A stretch of 64,000 bases of DNA from contig JAHLKC010000017.1 of the NCBI GenBank assembly GCA_025449115.1, positions 248,001 to 312,000 of the forward strand, written 5' to 3'. Position 1 is the first letter of the stretch; every line of letters starts with the position of its first letter. Position numbers and translations under genes: made by a program. This DNA comes from Chytridium lagenaria (Eukaryota > Chytridiomycota > Chytridiomycetes > Chytridiales > Chytridiaceae). The notes below the pieces were generated by a model. That model was given only the letters and a program-made list of their open reading frames with translations. It was not told the origin of the DNA and ran no database searches. Of this stretch, positions 46,067 through 57,365 are shown piece by piece.

Positions 46067-47478
46067 ATGTCTGCACTCGAGCAACTCAAGAAGTAGGTCA
46101 TTTTTCTATGTGCTGTTGGATTGCATCGCGGTTCTGGTATAGTCCAGAGCTGACCCTTTCTTATCTTTGCATGGCATCGCGACTTGCAGGTACACCACTG
46201 TCGTTGCTGACACGGGTGACTTTGAATGTAAGCTACCCGACCCTTCATCAATATCATGCATGAGCAAGTAGCTAACCGGCCTTAATTATCTTAGCCATCG
46301 CGGCCTTCAAGCCCCAGGATGCCACTACCAACCCCTCCCTCATCCTTGCCGCCACTCAAAAACCCCAATACGCCAAGCTCATTGACGAGGCTGTTGTCTA
46401 CGGAAAGAACAAATCGAGGTAAATAATAAATCAATAGTTGGTCATCTTTGAGGTGGTGGGTGGACTAACAAGAGCCTAATAGTGACGCTGAGGAGCAGCT
46501 TGGTTGGGCCCTTGACAAGCTTGTAAGTGTTCGTTTGATTTACTGCAAGGTTGCCCTGTGGCCACTCATCTGACTCTCCGTGACTCTCCGCTACAGTTAG
46601 TGAACTTTGGTACCGAGATCCTGAAGATCGTCCCTGGCAGAGTCTCTACCGAAGTTGATGCAAGGTGAGCATCCGCTACTTTTTACAATGGCCTGACCTT
46701 GTTCAGGCTTTCTTTTGATGCCCAAGCCACGATTGAGAAAGCCATCCGAATCATTGATCTTTACGCTGAAGCTGGTGTCAAGAAGGAGCGCGTTTTGATC
46801 AAGATTGCTTCCACTTGGGAGGGTATTCAGGCTGCTAAAGTTCTTGAGGAGAAACACCAGATTCACTGCAACCTCACCCTTCTCTTTGGATTCCCCAGGT
46901 GAGTCATCTACATATCTAGATCTTTTAGCCAGGCATACTTATGATAATATCTACAGGCCGTTGCTTGCGCCGAGGCCAAAATTATCTTATCTCCCCCTTT
47001 GTCGGCCGCATCCTCGATGGTACAAAAAGTCCACCGGCCAGACTTACACCCAAACCGAAGACCCTGGAGTCTCCTCCGTCCAAAAGATCTACAACTATTA
47101 CAAGAAGCACGGCTACACACCATTGTCATGGGTGCTTCGTTCCGTAATGCTGGAGAAATTGAGGAGCTCACTGGATGTGATTTCTTGACCATTTCGCCTG
47201 CCCTTCTTGAGAGCTTGCCAAGTCGACAAGGCTTTCAGCCCGAGACTTGATAAGGCAAAGGCTATTGCTATGGATATCCCGAAGGTCACTTATGACGAGA
47301 AGAAGTTCAGATGGGAGATGAACCAGGATCTATGGCTACTGAAAAGTTGTCCGAGGGTGATACTTTGTATCATATTCCTCATATTGCTCACATTCTTTCT
47401 TTAAGTATCCGTAACTTTGCCGCCGACAACATCAAGCTTGAAAACGCCATCCGCGCCAAGCTCTCTGCCTCTGCTTAA
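46067..47478 (+). CDS. TAL1: Transaldolase
   Basis: Exons joined by seven or more short introns give [58 protein letters not shown] and [20 protein letters not shown]; the Lys of VLIKIAST forms the Schiff base. [45 protein letters not shown] and [19 protein letters not shown] follow, and the protein ends [10 protein letters not shown]. It transfers a three-carbon dihydroxyacetone unit in the non-oxidative pentose phosphate pathway, in the cytosol. At least five single-base deletions break the printed frame, near 46896, 46983, 47017, 47120 and 47330. Each is repaired by one base with perfect family match on both sides. Such damage in an essential, conserved gene points to sequencing error. Confidence 0.96.
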
Positions 47479-47683
47479 TTTGTCGTGTGTTATTTCTAGT
47501 CTTTTTTGTTGGGACCCATACCTTTTTACTTTTCTGGCGTTCACTTTGCTTCGACCGCCATCTTGCGTCCTCTTGTATTTGAATATCATTTTAAGTGTTC
47601 TCCTGCGCCTTCTGCCTCTTGTTACTTCTGGTTTTTATTTACAGAGAAAAGGTCAATCCAAAAGCCGAATTTTTTGGTCCAAC

Positions 47684-48514
47684 ATGTTGACCTCGATGCC
47701 TGATCTCAAGCCCTTACCTTCACCTATATCCAATACTCTCCCCACGATCCTCTCGGGAAACCAATGGCTCTCGCATCTCTCATCCCCATCTTCCTCATCG
47801 TCTCCTATACCACCCTGATCATTGCTCGAAGGGATGCAGTGATCGTGTTGATGCTGCTCGGTCAACTTCTCAACGAGCTGACAAACTACATGGCAAAGAA
47901 GGCGATAAAACAGCCAAGGCCAACAAGTAAATCAAGATTGAAGCGTTGCATTGCTCTAACTCTGGTTTTAATTTAGATTATCTGGGCAAAGGATATGGAA
48001 TGCCGAGTTCGCATGCCCAGTTTATGGCGTTCTTTGCTGTATTTTTGATGTCACATTATTACGTGCGGTAAGAACTCTGTTCCATTTAATCTATGAGAAC
48101 ATCAATGCGTAAAGTCACTGTATTGATATATAAATCAAAGCGTCAAGATCTCTTCTATTCAAAAACACGCGATCGCACTTTTGACCACCTTCATCGCTCT
48201 CTCTGTCGCATACTCCAGGTACTGCCCGTCCATCTCATTCCTCATGATACTCATCACATACCATACACAGAATTCACCTAAACTATCACACAACTCCCCA
48301 AGTCATCGCGGGATACATTTGCGGCACGCTGTTTGGTCTTACTTGGTTCATCATATGTGAGGTTATCCTGCACCCCGCGATAAAGAAAAGCGAGGTAATG
48401 GAATGGAATGCTGTGAGGTGGTTGTGCATAAGGGATACGCGGTGGATTGGGGATGTCACAAGGTGTGAGTATGAGGCGGTTGTGAGGGAGTTGAAGGCTG
48501 GAAAGCTGCAATAA
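47684..48514 (+). CDS. CAX4: Dolichyldiphosphatase (PAP2 family)
   Basis: ATG at 47684 leads, after one single-base shift near 47712, into LTFTYIQYSPHDPLGKP. Membrane helices follow (LASLIPIFLIVSYTTLIIA, VIVLMLLGQLLNELTNYM). The phosphatase motifs are KKAIKQPRP (motif 1), MPSSHAQFMAFFAVFLMSHY (motif 2, PSSH) and SRIHLNYHTTPQVIAGY (motif 3, catalytic His). The C-terminus is RDTRWIGDVTRCEYEAVV and ends at 48514. The enzyme dephosphorylates dolichyl diphosphate on the lumenal side of the ER and recycles the glycan carrier of N-glycosylation. At least three introns are used. In motif 3 the usual Asp after His is Gln, as in many dolichyldiphosphatases. Confidence 0.9.
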
Positions 48515-48612
48515 TATAATAATAATAAATAGTAAAAACAAATTCGTGTGCAACAAGTTGACACCCTACACTACCGAGCTTTTGAGACAACGACGACGAC
48601 GAGCACGCACAG

Positions 48613-49277
48613 ATGGTGAGTAGATGATTTAGCGAGAGAAGGCGTCTGAATGATGGATATCGATACAAAGAATTCATGCCCTGCCCTCTTCCCTTCCATA
48701 TGTGTTTGATAGCGGTTGTCCGTATGTCTGTGCAGGATGGGCAGGCGGAGAATCCGTATCTATTCACAGTATGTTTTGGCTAACCCCTGCATCTCTCAAT
48801 CCAGTCTGAAGTTGAAGAAACCATCAAGCGTCTTTCAAGCCATAAGGGCGTTGAAGGGATTGTGATCGTCAACATGGAGGGAATCCCCATCAGGACTACA
48901 CTTGATAACGATAAGACGGTGCAGCACGCTGCGTTGATTACACAGTTGGCTGCAAAGGCGAGGAGTGTTGTGAGAGATTTGGATCCTCAGGTAAGTTTAA
49001 TAAGCCATAAGAGGTGGTTGAGGCAGTAATATGTCTGTGAGAGGTTTTGGGGGTGAAATATTTTGTTTGTTTTTTATAATTGCTAACGCTATCGTTCTTC
49101 GTTAGAATGATCTCACGTTTCTTCGGATAAGATCAAAAAAGCATGAGATCATGGTGGCTCCAGGTACTTCATCTCATTTCCGTTATTCTCTGGTTTGAGA
49201 AACATGGCTAATGCTATACTCTAATTTTTTAGACAAGGAATACATATTGATCGTCCTTCAAAATCCACACAGCGGCT
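48613..49277 (+). CDS. Dynein light chain, roadblock/LC7 type
   Basis: Four coding exons. The first holds only the ATG (48613-48615), directly followed by a GTGAGT donor. The second exon starts at 48805 and gives [34 protein letters not shown] and [15 protein letters not shown]. The third gives [19 protein letters not shown] and the fourth [15 protein letters not shown], stop at 49277. At about 97 residues it has full family length. Roadblock/LC7 dimers bind the dynein intermediate chain in both cytoplasmic and axonemal dyneins, so it serves cargo transport and possibly the flagellum. The frame is intact. Confidence 0.94.
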
Positions 49278-49579
49278 GAGCAATTGGCGGCGAAAGGAAA
49301 TTCTCAGCTTCGTCCTAGAATTTTGGCGAAAGCCATGTGCCTGCAGATAACATACTTGTACATACATACAGAGCCTATTTCTCCAATAAACTACCCATCT
49401 AACATCAGGATTTTTTATAAAAAGGATTAAAAGATTAAAAAAAAGATCGAATACGTGAATCGAGACTAATATTATTCTGAGGATATTCACCAAACTTTGC
49501 GCATATACACGTATATATTAAGACATCAGTGGATGAGAAAACAAAGAAACAGCTTCAACAGGATCAACAAGTTCTCCCC

Positions 49580-52500
49580 TTAATAATCAAAAAACTCTTC
49601 CTCCCCCTGCACGCCCCCTTGCGACGACATAGAATAAAACATACTCCCAGACGCCACACTCGCGGTTCCCGAAAACTTCCCCGTCCTCGCCATCACATCG
49701 CTCCTCATAGAAGCAGCAGGTCCCAATTATCCTGCGCAGACGGATTCCGACTCCTCGGGTCAGATCGGATACCGCCAGCACTACGGGTGCTGCTGGAAGA
49801 GTTTTGTCGGGCGAGTTTAGGGGATTTTGCGGTGAGAGATGGAGGGGACGTTACGGAATGACGAGGGAGAGGGATAGATGGGGCTGTGGTGGTGTTGGGT
49901 GACGGGAGAGAGGTGGGGTCTTGGGAGTCGATGCGGAAGGTGCTACGGGAGGGGTCTGAGCGGGTGTCGTTTACAGGGGGGGAAATGCGCGAGGTGTGAA
50001 GGGATGTATATCCTTGGGGATAAGAAGCATCAGTAGAGGCAGAGAACGACGCGCTAGATCCAGGAATGCCTGAAACGTAAAAAAAGTTATTACATTAAAA
50101 TGACAATATAAGAACCGTGTAAGATTAAAACATACGTTTACTACTCGAAGGAGGCGGTGATTTAGTCGATATGGACCCCAAAGCAGGAGACATAATAGGC
50201 GCGCCAGCCGAGAGTCCGTCATCCTCTAACGTAATCGTTGTAGTATTATAAGTATCCGAAGTCGACGTATCAGAATGATAATCGACCCCTCTCGACATCA
50301 CTATAGAGGTCCCACCCTGTCGATACTGACGCTTTAACATCATCAACAACAACCCCGCATCCGTTACTCCCATTTTCGCCTCCTTCTTCTTTCTCGCGGA
50401 TTCTTTAAGCTTTTGCCACCTATCCTTATATTTCGCGACTTCCTCACCACGACGTTCAGATTCTTCCCTCACTCCCGCTAGCTCTCTCTCTAAAGCCGCT
50501 AATCGAACCATTGCATCGCCTTCTTGTACAGATTGACGAGGAAGAGGAGGTACGGGTTGAACACCAGCCGTAGAACCGGTCGGGGAAGACGATGATGAAG
50601 TCATGGAAGACGAAACACCAGCGGCCATTGAAAGATGCATCGGTCTCCGAACGGAAGACGAAAGAGAGAGGCAGTGATGGCAGGGTTTGACCGAACCGCT
50701 TGGCTTGACGTTGAAGGTCGTGGCGGAATTGGATGATGCTACTGCGAAGCATAGTGTTTCTTCAGCAGCCTAAGTCATATATGTTAATTATGGTTCGCTC
50801 TTTACAGATCGTGAGAGGATACCCACTTTTCCAGAACTGTCATACGGCGCGTGAGAAAGTCAATCGTTGTTTTAGTTGCTCGTTTTCGATAAAAGCTCCT
50901 CTCTTGTTTTGGTCGTTCTTGGACACAATTAAAAATGAAGTGTCAGGAGTTTCAAGAAGGGTCATTTACATGCCAGAAAACAACAAGAGAGCTCAACTTA
51001 CGACGTCCTCAAGTCTTTTGCCTGCGACCTAGTCATAGAAGCGCTCGTCTGCACTGGCGTTTCTCTTCCCCTCCCATAACTCCATCATCAAACCTCCCAC
51101 CTCCTGCCCTCCAAAGTAATTCGAATCCAAATTCAACGCATCTATATTCACAGATCCAGATATAGGTCCGTTAGATTATTCTCCGGCTCCATATGATTTG
51201 TAATAACTCCACCCCCGGCTCCGTATGCTGAATTTCCGCGCGCAACTCCAGCTGCTCTGACGCTGCCATGCTATCTCCCACAACAAAATATGAGTTCAAC
51301 ATGTTCGTGCTTCGAAGGTTTCAGTCATATTAGGTAAGCTGTATTCGCTGCGCAGTGCCTCCAATCTGCGACTCTACAGAAATTCATTAGTCTAAAATCT
51401 CAAATGTGCTTGTTATAGAATTTACCTCGAATCGTCTCCTTGCAGCACTTCGATTGGCACCGTATCCAAACGCATACGGTAGCCTCATACCAGGCGCCGC
51501 GTCTCGTTGATCAGCGGCTTCGTAGGTGATATCTCCAGCTTTTTGAAAGATTGGCGCGGTCGTGAATGCGAGTGGGGCGGGAAGAGAGATTTTCTGTACC
51601 AAGTTTTCCACAGCGTCCCAAAATTTATTGAAAGGATCCTCTGGGTCGTCCTTCATATTCAAAGTCAGTTCCGATAATAATGATAATTTCTATGAGAGAT
51701 AAAGCGGTATTTAACCTTTTGAACTTCCTGCGAATCCTCCCCCAACACAAAATACGACTTTTCAATCGAATCGTATAAATTCCTTCCAGTATTGCCGTCC
51801 AAAGATATAGCATCCACCGTGGCCGGCGCATCCTGTGGCATACGAAACGATGCAGGATGTTGGGCTCCTCTAGAAACCTTTGGAAGCACCGTCGTGGCGT
51901 CCGGCGTAGTCGACTGTCCAACAAAAAAAATTCCTCGATCCATACCCATATCCCGATCCACCAGATCTTCAAGACTTCTAACGTCTCCAGTCGTGTCAAT
52001 GAGCGAATACTTGACTTCGTCACCACTAGAGGAGCGAGAAAATGCTGATGTAGGTGTGGAGGATGAGGTTGGGGTTCGAGTGTTTTGAGGAGCGGTGGAT
52101 GGGTATGAGGTTGGGCGTTGACGAGTTGAGCTGCTTTTTAAGTCTGTGTTGGGTAGAGGGACAGCTACCATGGAGGGTTTAACCCTCCCCGCTGATGACG
52201 GTCGGTCGGAATATGGGGATTGATTGAGGGGGCTTGCTTGTGAGGAAATTGAAGAGGCGGTTTGTCTTGGAGTGGCATTGGAGGGGGATGGCGATGAGGG
52301 AGATGCGGTTGATGAGCGTGACTGGAACCGGCGTTGGAGGTCTTTGCCTTGTCTGGTGTGGTTGGCGTAAAGAAGTTTGAGGGTTTTAATGGCTTCGGGG
52401 TCAGCGGTATAGCTCGTCGCTAGAAGGAATTGCTCTGAAAATGATAATCGCAGTAATCAGTGACGGTGGCAATAATAAAGTAGGAAACGGATATGAAGGA

Positions 52501-52815
52501 CGAGGTATGAGCGAAGGGCATTGTAGGAATCATGGAGAGCATCTCACCTGCCGCCCTGAAATGGGCCTCGACAGCCTGCGCATATTGGCCCCTTTCAGCG
52601 TACTCCTCAGCAGCATGCGCAAAGAGATTGGCCTGTGAAGAGAATAATAGTCAGTTTCCGAGTTTATGGTGAATGTGGCATGTATAACGACTATCTCCAT
52701 GACACCCGCATAGGTGTCTTTTCCGTCGAATTCTAATGATGAGAGTGTAGCGTAATCTTACCTTGTTCACTGCTTCTGGAGTGCTGCCTGTTACGAGGGA
52801 TGTGCTACCCTCCAT
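49580..52815 (-). CDS. MIT-domain coiled-coil protein, Atg38/NRBF2-like
   Basis: ATG at 52815 gives MEGSTSLVTGSTPEAVNK. The next exons encode an MIT domain: ANLFAHAAEEYAERGQYAQA, VEAHFRAA, EQFLLATSYTADPEAIKTLK and LLYANHTRQGKDLQRRF. A long Ser/Thr/Pro-rich region follows, then DPEDPFNKFWDAVENLVQKI and MLNSYFVVGDSMAASEQLE. A coiled coil (MVRLAALERELAGVREESER, then KYKDRWQKLKESARKKKEAK) comes next. The Ser-rich tail ends near 49580 after a single-base shift near 49725. MIT plus coiled coil ending in KLKESARKK matches Atg38/NRBF2, the fifth subunit of the autophagy PI3-kinase complex I, which it links and dimerises. Splicing between 50760 and 51380 is uncertain. Confidence 0.7.
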
Positions 52816-54254
52816 GATGGTCGTTGTTTGATGCTTGAAATGAGGTGGGACTCTGTGGAGAACCTCAAATCAAGGGGTGTTGTACAGACAAAGGTGAAGC
52901 CCAAATTACTTGAAAGGAGGTACGTATGTTCACCTGTCTGACCTCACGACCGAACGACGGTCATGCCGGGGAGCGAGTACCGTTTGTTCATCGCTGTTGC
53001 GAGACTATCTGTAAACCGTCACCACCGCTGATATCGTCATCTGCATCTAGCATGTAGGGTCACAAATTTGTTTTATGATAGTCTACGAGGTGATACTGCT
53101 ATTACCATCGGCAACTGTTACTGCCGCGAGATTCCGATAAGCCAATACTCGTACCAATATAATATTCTGTAGTATTGAAATGCCATTTCCAAATAAAAAA
53201 GTTTCTGTAAACGATGCTTTAGAACTTTAACATGGATATGAGTGAGCCGGCCGGTGCACTGGTTTTCGGGAATTAGTAACTATCGCAGCATTATAAATAC
53301 GGCGTACTAATGCATCAATAGACTGGAAGAAGTAGAAGTTCAGAAAATGTTATTTAAGAGAGACCAAGCTAAAAAATACTCTACATTTTGGCTGCAGCTT
53401 AAGCGTTTGCGGATATATGTCGAACCAATTATTGAAGACATTGAGAATTTAGTCTGGTGAAATTAGCGGTTGTAAGCAGGCCAAGCTAGCTAATGCCTCA
53501 CGAAGGACTACATAATATGACGGTATAAAAATGTTGTATTTAAAGTGTCTGCTTCAAATTCAGGATAAGGGATTAAGGGCAGAGGCCCAGAAGGTATAAT
53601 TGCGGATTGCAGAAGCAGTGAGGACTATGGGCGCCATCACAGAGTGTTAGCATCAAAGTGAGGCTATGGCTATGCAGATGGCATTTCCTTTTTTTTCTAA
53701 CTAATATGATTACCCACGGTTGAGTAGCAGATGTATTTCTATGGCTGTTTCGGGAGTGTCATATTCCAAAACGCACCCGTTGATCTTGTGATCGCTACCT
53801 CCGCTCTCCCCTCCCCAGTGTCCAAACTCCAACGGTGTTTGAAGTCGTGCCTTCTGTGGTTCGGGCGGTGTCGTCCCCCAGTCGCGTCATGCGTCACGTC
53901 CATCAAGAACACAAAGTCGGACCTTCAAAACCAAACGTGCCACATGGTGACTATTTCGAAACTCCGACTTTGATCCCACCCATTTCCTCCAATCAGCGAT
54001 TTTCTTTGCCCCAACCACAATTTCAAAATCTCTGAAAACAACAGCAGGTTTCCCTCCCACTTCTGCTGCCCGCAGCCCCCCTCCCCCCGTTCCATACGAA
54101 AAACCTCCAAAAAAACGGTTTCTTCCTCAAAGTTTTTTCCACTCATTTCCTCCAACACATCCGTCGATTCATTCTCTCGAGAAAGGCTGAACTTTCACAC
54201 CACCACCGTCATCCTGTCCTTGAATAGAGGACATACCTTCAGTAATAAGCCTGC
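52816..54254. other. Intergenic, 1.4 kb, no gene supported
   Basis: Divergent upstream regions of the Atg38-like gene (left) and the F-box/LRR gene (right). Only short unconserved frames are seen. A CT-rich and CCCCCTCCCC tract (54060-54200) directly precedes the rightward gene. Confidence 0.5.
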
Positions 54255-57200
54255 ATGCTTGGAGAAAGACGGCTTCGGAGCTCGAGTCGAAGCACTTCGA
54301 GGCAGAGCAACACCGATGCATCAGCAAGCGGACACCCGAGCCCATTTGCACCTGTCGATATCAACATCAAAGTCGCCGCGACGTCTACCCAAATCCCATC
54401 CTTACACACCCCTTCATCATCGTCACAGAATGCAGTGACCAACATGTCCGAAAAGATAATGACCCGCAGCGCCACCAGGAGGTCGCATGCAACCGAGACT
54501 GATGTGGTGGAGAAGGCACAGCCTCTCAGGCAGAGTCGAGGCAAAGGGAGAATGCAAACCGACGATAAAGCAATCGCCCTTGAAGAAGGCCCTCATGACC
54601 AAGTCAACATCATTCTCACTCGCAGTCGGAGCCGGACATCATTTCGAAGCCGGAGGAGCAGCGTCACGCCTTTCAGTGACAGACCATCGCAGGCTTCCAA
54701 GGAACGCTCCGTCCTGAAGGATCGTTCGAGAAACTCTTCTGTGGTTTCCAAGCAAAGTCGGTCTCGCACAGCTTCATTAACTCCAAGGCAATCTCCAGTT
54801 ACTTTCAAGAGGAAGCATGCTCTTCAGGAGGAGGACTTTCTTTCCTTAAACTTTGCGACCCCTGGAAAGAAAAGCCAACCACAATCAAGAGAAGCAACAC
54901 CATCCTCAAGAGCAACAAGAAGACGTCGAAAGTATACACATGAAGCGCTGGATGGGGAGCTGTTGGTTTCTCAAGACTTAGAATACAACACCGACCGTCG
55001 GGAGTCGCCAAATAGAGCTGCTGGACATAAGTCAGCAATCAACAACAGCTTTTCAGCGGAAGCCACTAGACACATCATTAGTGACGTAGATATGTCCGAG
55101 TTGAATACGCAAACCAATAGCTCTACCGTCCCTGTCAAGCCGGTGGCAGTAAAGGGAGTCCCAAGTTTCTTGGAGAGCGAGGATGAGTTTGCAGACAATG
55201 GTAACAATGCAGCCTTTAACAGAGCACGCGTGCAGACTGGAGGCGCCTTCTCACTTTTCGGAAACAATGGAGGCTCTGTCTTTAAGATGGCGACTCCTGT
55301 CTCCTCAAAATCCTTCACTGCTTTCCGAGCGGATGGCATATCCCCATCCGATGATGAAGATGAGTTTTGGAAAAGGTAAGAAGACGCTCATCTGATCCAT
55401 CGGTTACGCTAATTTTAAGCCACTGACATTCTTGCTTCAGTCCACCCGCTAAAATGCAGATTGGCAGATCTATTCTTCCTCCCTCGGGCTCAACATCCGG
55501 CTCTACATCTCGTTCATCTTCGAAACGCACTTCGCCAGTACCCTATTCAGCACAAAAATTGCCAGATCAAGGACTTCATCCGTTGACCTTCTATCCCGGT
55601 CCGCACCATCTATCAGAGGCCCTTCACCAACCTTTGTCGACAGCTGGTGGATGGCAAAGCCCGTCTCATCACGAGATCAGGCAGCACGCCGAAACCTCTT
55701 TGGTATTGTCGTCAGGACCCTCCAACACCAAGGACTGCTATCTCGCGGTCCAAATCGTTTAGACCGGTTGTTGCAACGGGAAGTCCGGGGAGTCCAGTGG
55801 AAGGTTGCGGAGCTGGCGACGTGGATGGAAAAACCAGGGGTTGAATTCTCCTGTCACGCTTAATGCTACCTTATCATCCGAAAGACCTGGCGGATATGGT
55901 TAGACAACGATTGAAAGGGGATTCGGGCCCTCTTTCGGCGTCTTCGGATGAGGACGGTGATGAGATGCTATCGGACTCTACATCAGAGGCTGCGGTCGAT
56001 TCAGTGGATTTGGATGGAGAGATTGTGGGGAGATTTCCGGCCAGCATTGTTGCAGCCATTCTCAAGAACGTACTAGTGATAGGCCAGACTGAAGCATTGC
56101 TTCCCAGTCTTTTTGTCAACAAGTCTTGGGCTCGTATCACTCAACAAGTTCTCTGGTCTTCACCGCGCTTTTTTTTCGCTAAATGCGATGATGAGGATGC
56201 ATCGTATAATCTATGGCGCAGTCATGCAAACTGGAGCTGCGAGCGCAGGTCCACCAACCGTTGAGGCTATGCGGGGTCACGACATCAACGGCCTTCGTGG
56301 CATGTTAGGTATTGTGAAAACCAACCTCCTCGACCCAAAGTGTTTCCTCTTCAGTCCACAAAAAGCTGCCATCCGTCAAGACGACAGCGTCAACGCAATC
56401 GAATGTCCAACTCCAAACCCAGAAGGCTTTGATGCTCTTCATAACCTGGAACTTGCCCGTCGAGTCCGTTCTTTATCTTTCCATCTCTTAATCCGGGTGA
56501 CCGTCGCTTCCCTTTAAGCTTTGATGTCCAATCTTTCATTGCGGACGGCCTACCTCACCTTCGAGAGATCAAGATCATGGGATCACCAGACTGGGTAGAC
56601 TCATTCCTTATCTCACGTATGGCCAGCAACTCGTCACTTCGAAGTAGTCTTGAAGTCTTGGAACTCCATGCTGGTGCCGCTGAACGTATCTCACGGGACG
56701 CGTTGGTGGTGCATCTTGGTCGGTTCCATGGGCTCAAGAGACTTGTTCTGGGTGGCTCTCTAGCTCTTACAGACGATGCTCTAAAATCCGTTGCAATAGG
56801 ATGTCGAAATCTTGTTACCCTTGCTCTGTGGCGGTGCCCGATAATTACCGACTTCGGGATTACCAATATCGTCGAGAGATGCAAAGACCTCAGGACCCTT
56901 GAGATTGGTCACTGCCCTGGTGTGTCAGACAGGCTTTTGAGTGCTATGGCAAACACTGAGCATCTCTCCATTCACACACTCTCACTGTGTTACCTTTCGG
57001 CGACAAAGGTCAGCCAAGTCGCTCTCATCAACCTTCTCGCCCCTGTCGGCTCAGCTTCGTCACCCAAGATCGCTAAGCTCGTCTTGAATGGATTTCCGGG
57101 TCTTACGGTTGACGGTATCGCGCTTATTGCAACACGGCAGGCAGCAACGTTGAGATACCTTACAGTTCATGATGGGCCATGCCTTGCAAAGGAGTCGCCG

Positions 57201-57365
57201 AATAGTTTGAGAATTTTTTTGGGATTCTTGAGTCATGTTCGGTTGCTTGATCTTTCGGGATGCTTTTCGGCATGCAAGTCAGATTGGGAACGGAAAGAGA
57301 AGATTGAGGATATGAAGAGCCTTGCGAGGGTGCTTGGGCTTGAAAGAGGGCTGACGGTTTCGTGA
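54255..57365 (+). CDS. F-box/leucine-rich-repeat protein with long Ser/Arg-rich N-terminus
   Basis: ATG at 54255 begins MLGERRLRSSSRSTSRQSN, and about 370 codons of Ser/Arg/Thr-rich sequence follow without a stop. An intron (55377-55439) joins more Ser/Pro-rich sequence. Then come an acidic stretch, an F-box-like motif (GRFPASIVAAILKNVLVIGQ, LPSLFVNKSWARITQQVLW), and leucine-rich repeats of AMN1/FBXL type: LVLGGSLALTDDALKSVAIG, LVTLALWRCPIITDFGITNI, LRTLEIGHCPGVSDRLLSAM and LVLNGFPGLTVDGIALIA. The stop is at 57365. FBXL proteins are substrate receptors of SCF ubiquitin ligases. Frame breaks lie near 55550, 55840, 56245 and 56505. The Ser/Arg-rich part may alternatively be a separate upstream gene, but no stop or promoter separates them clearly. 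Confidence 0.7.

Noticed and set aside
38551..47478. Use of TGA/TAG as sense codons or programmed frameshifting to explain broken frames
   Set aside because: Intact genes in the window end at TGA, TAG and TAA, and breaks are restored by one-base changes mostly in homopolymers, without a shared slippery motif.
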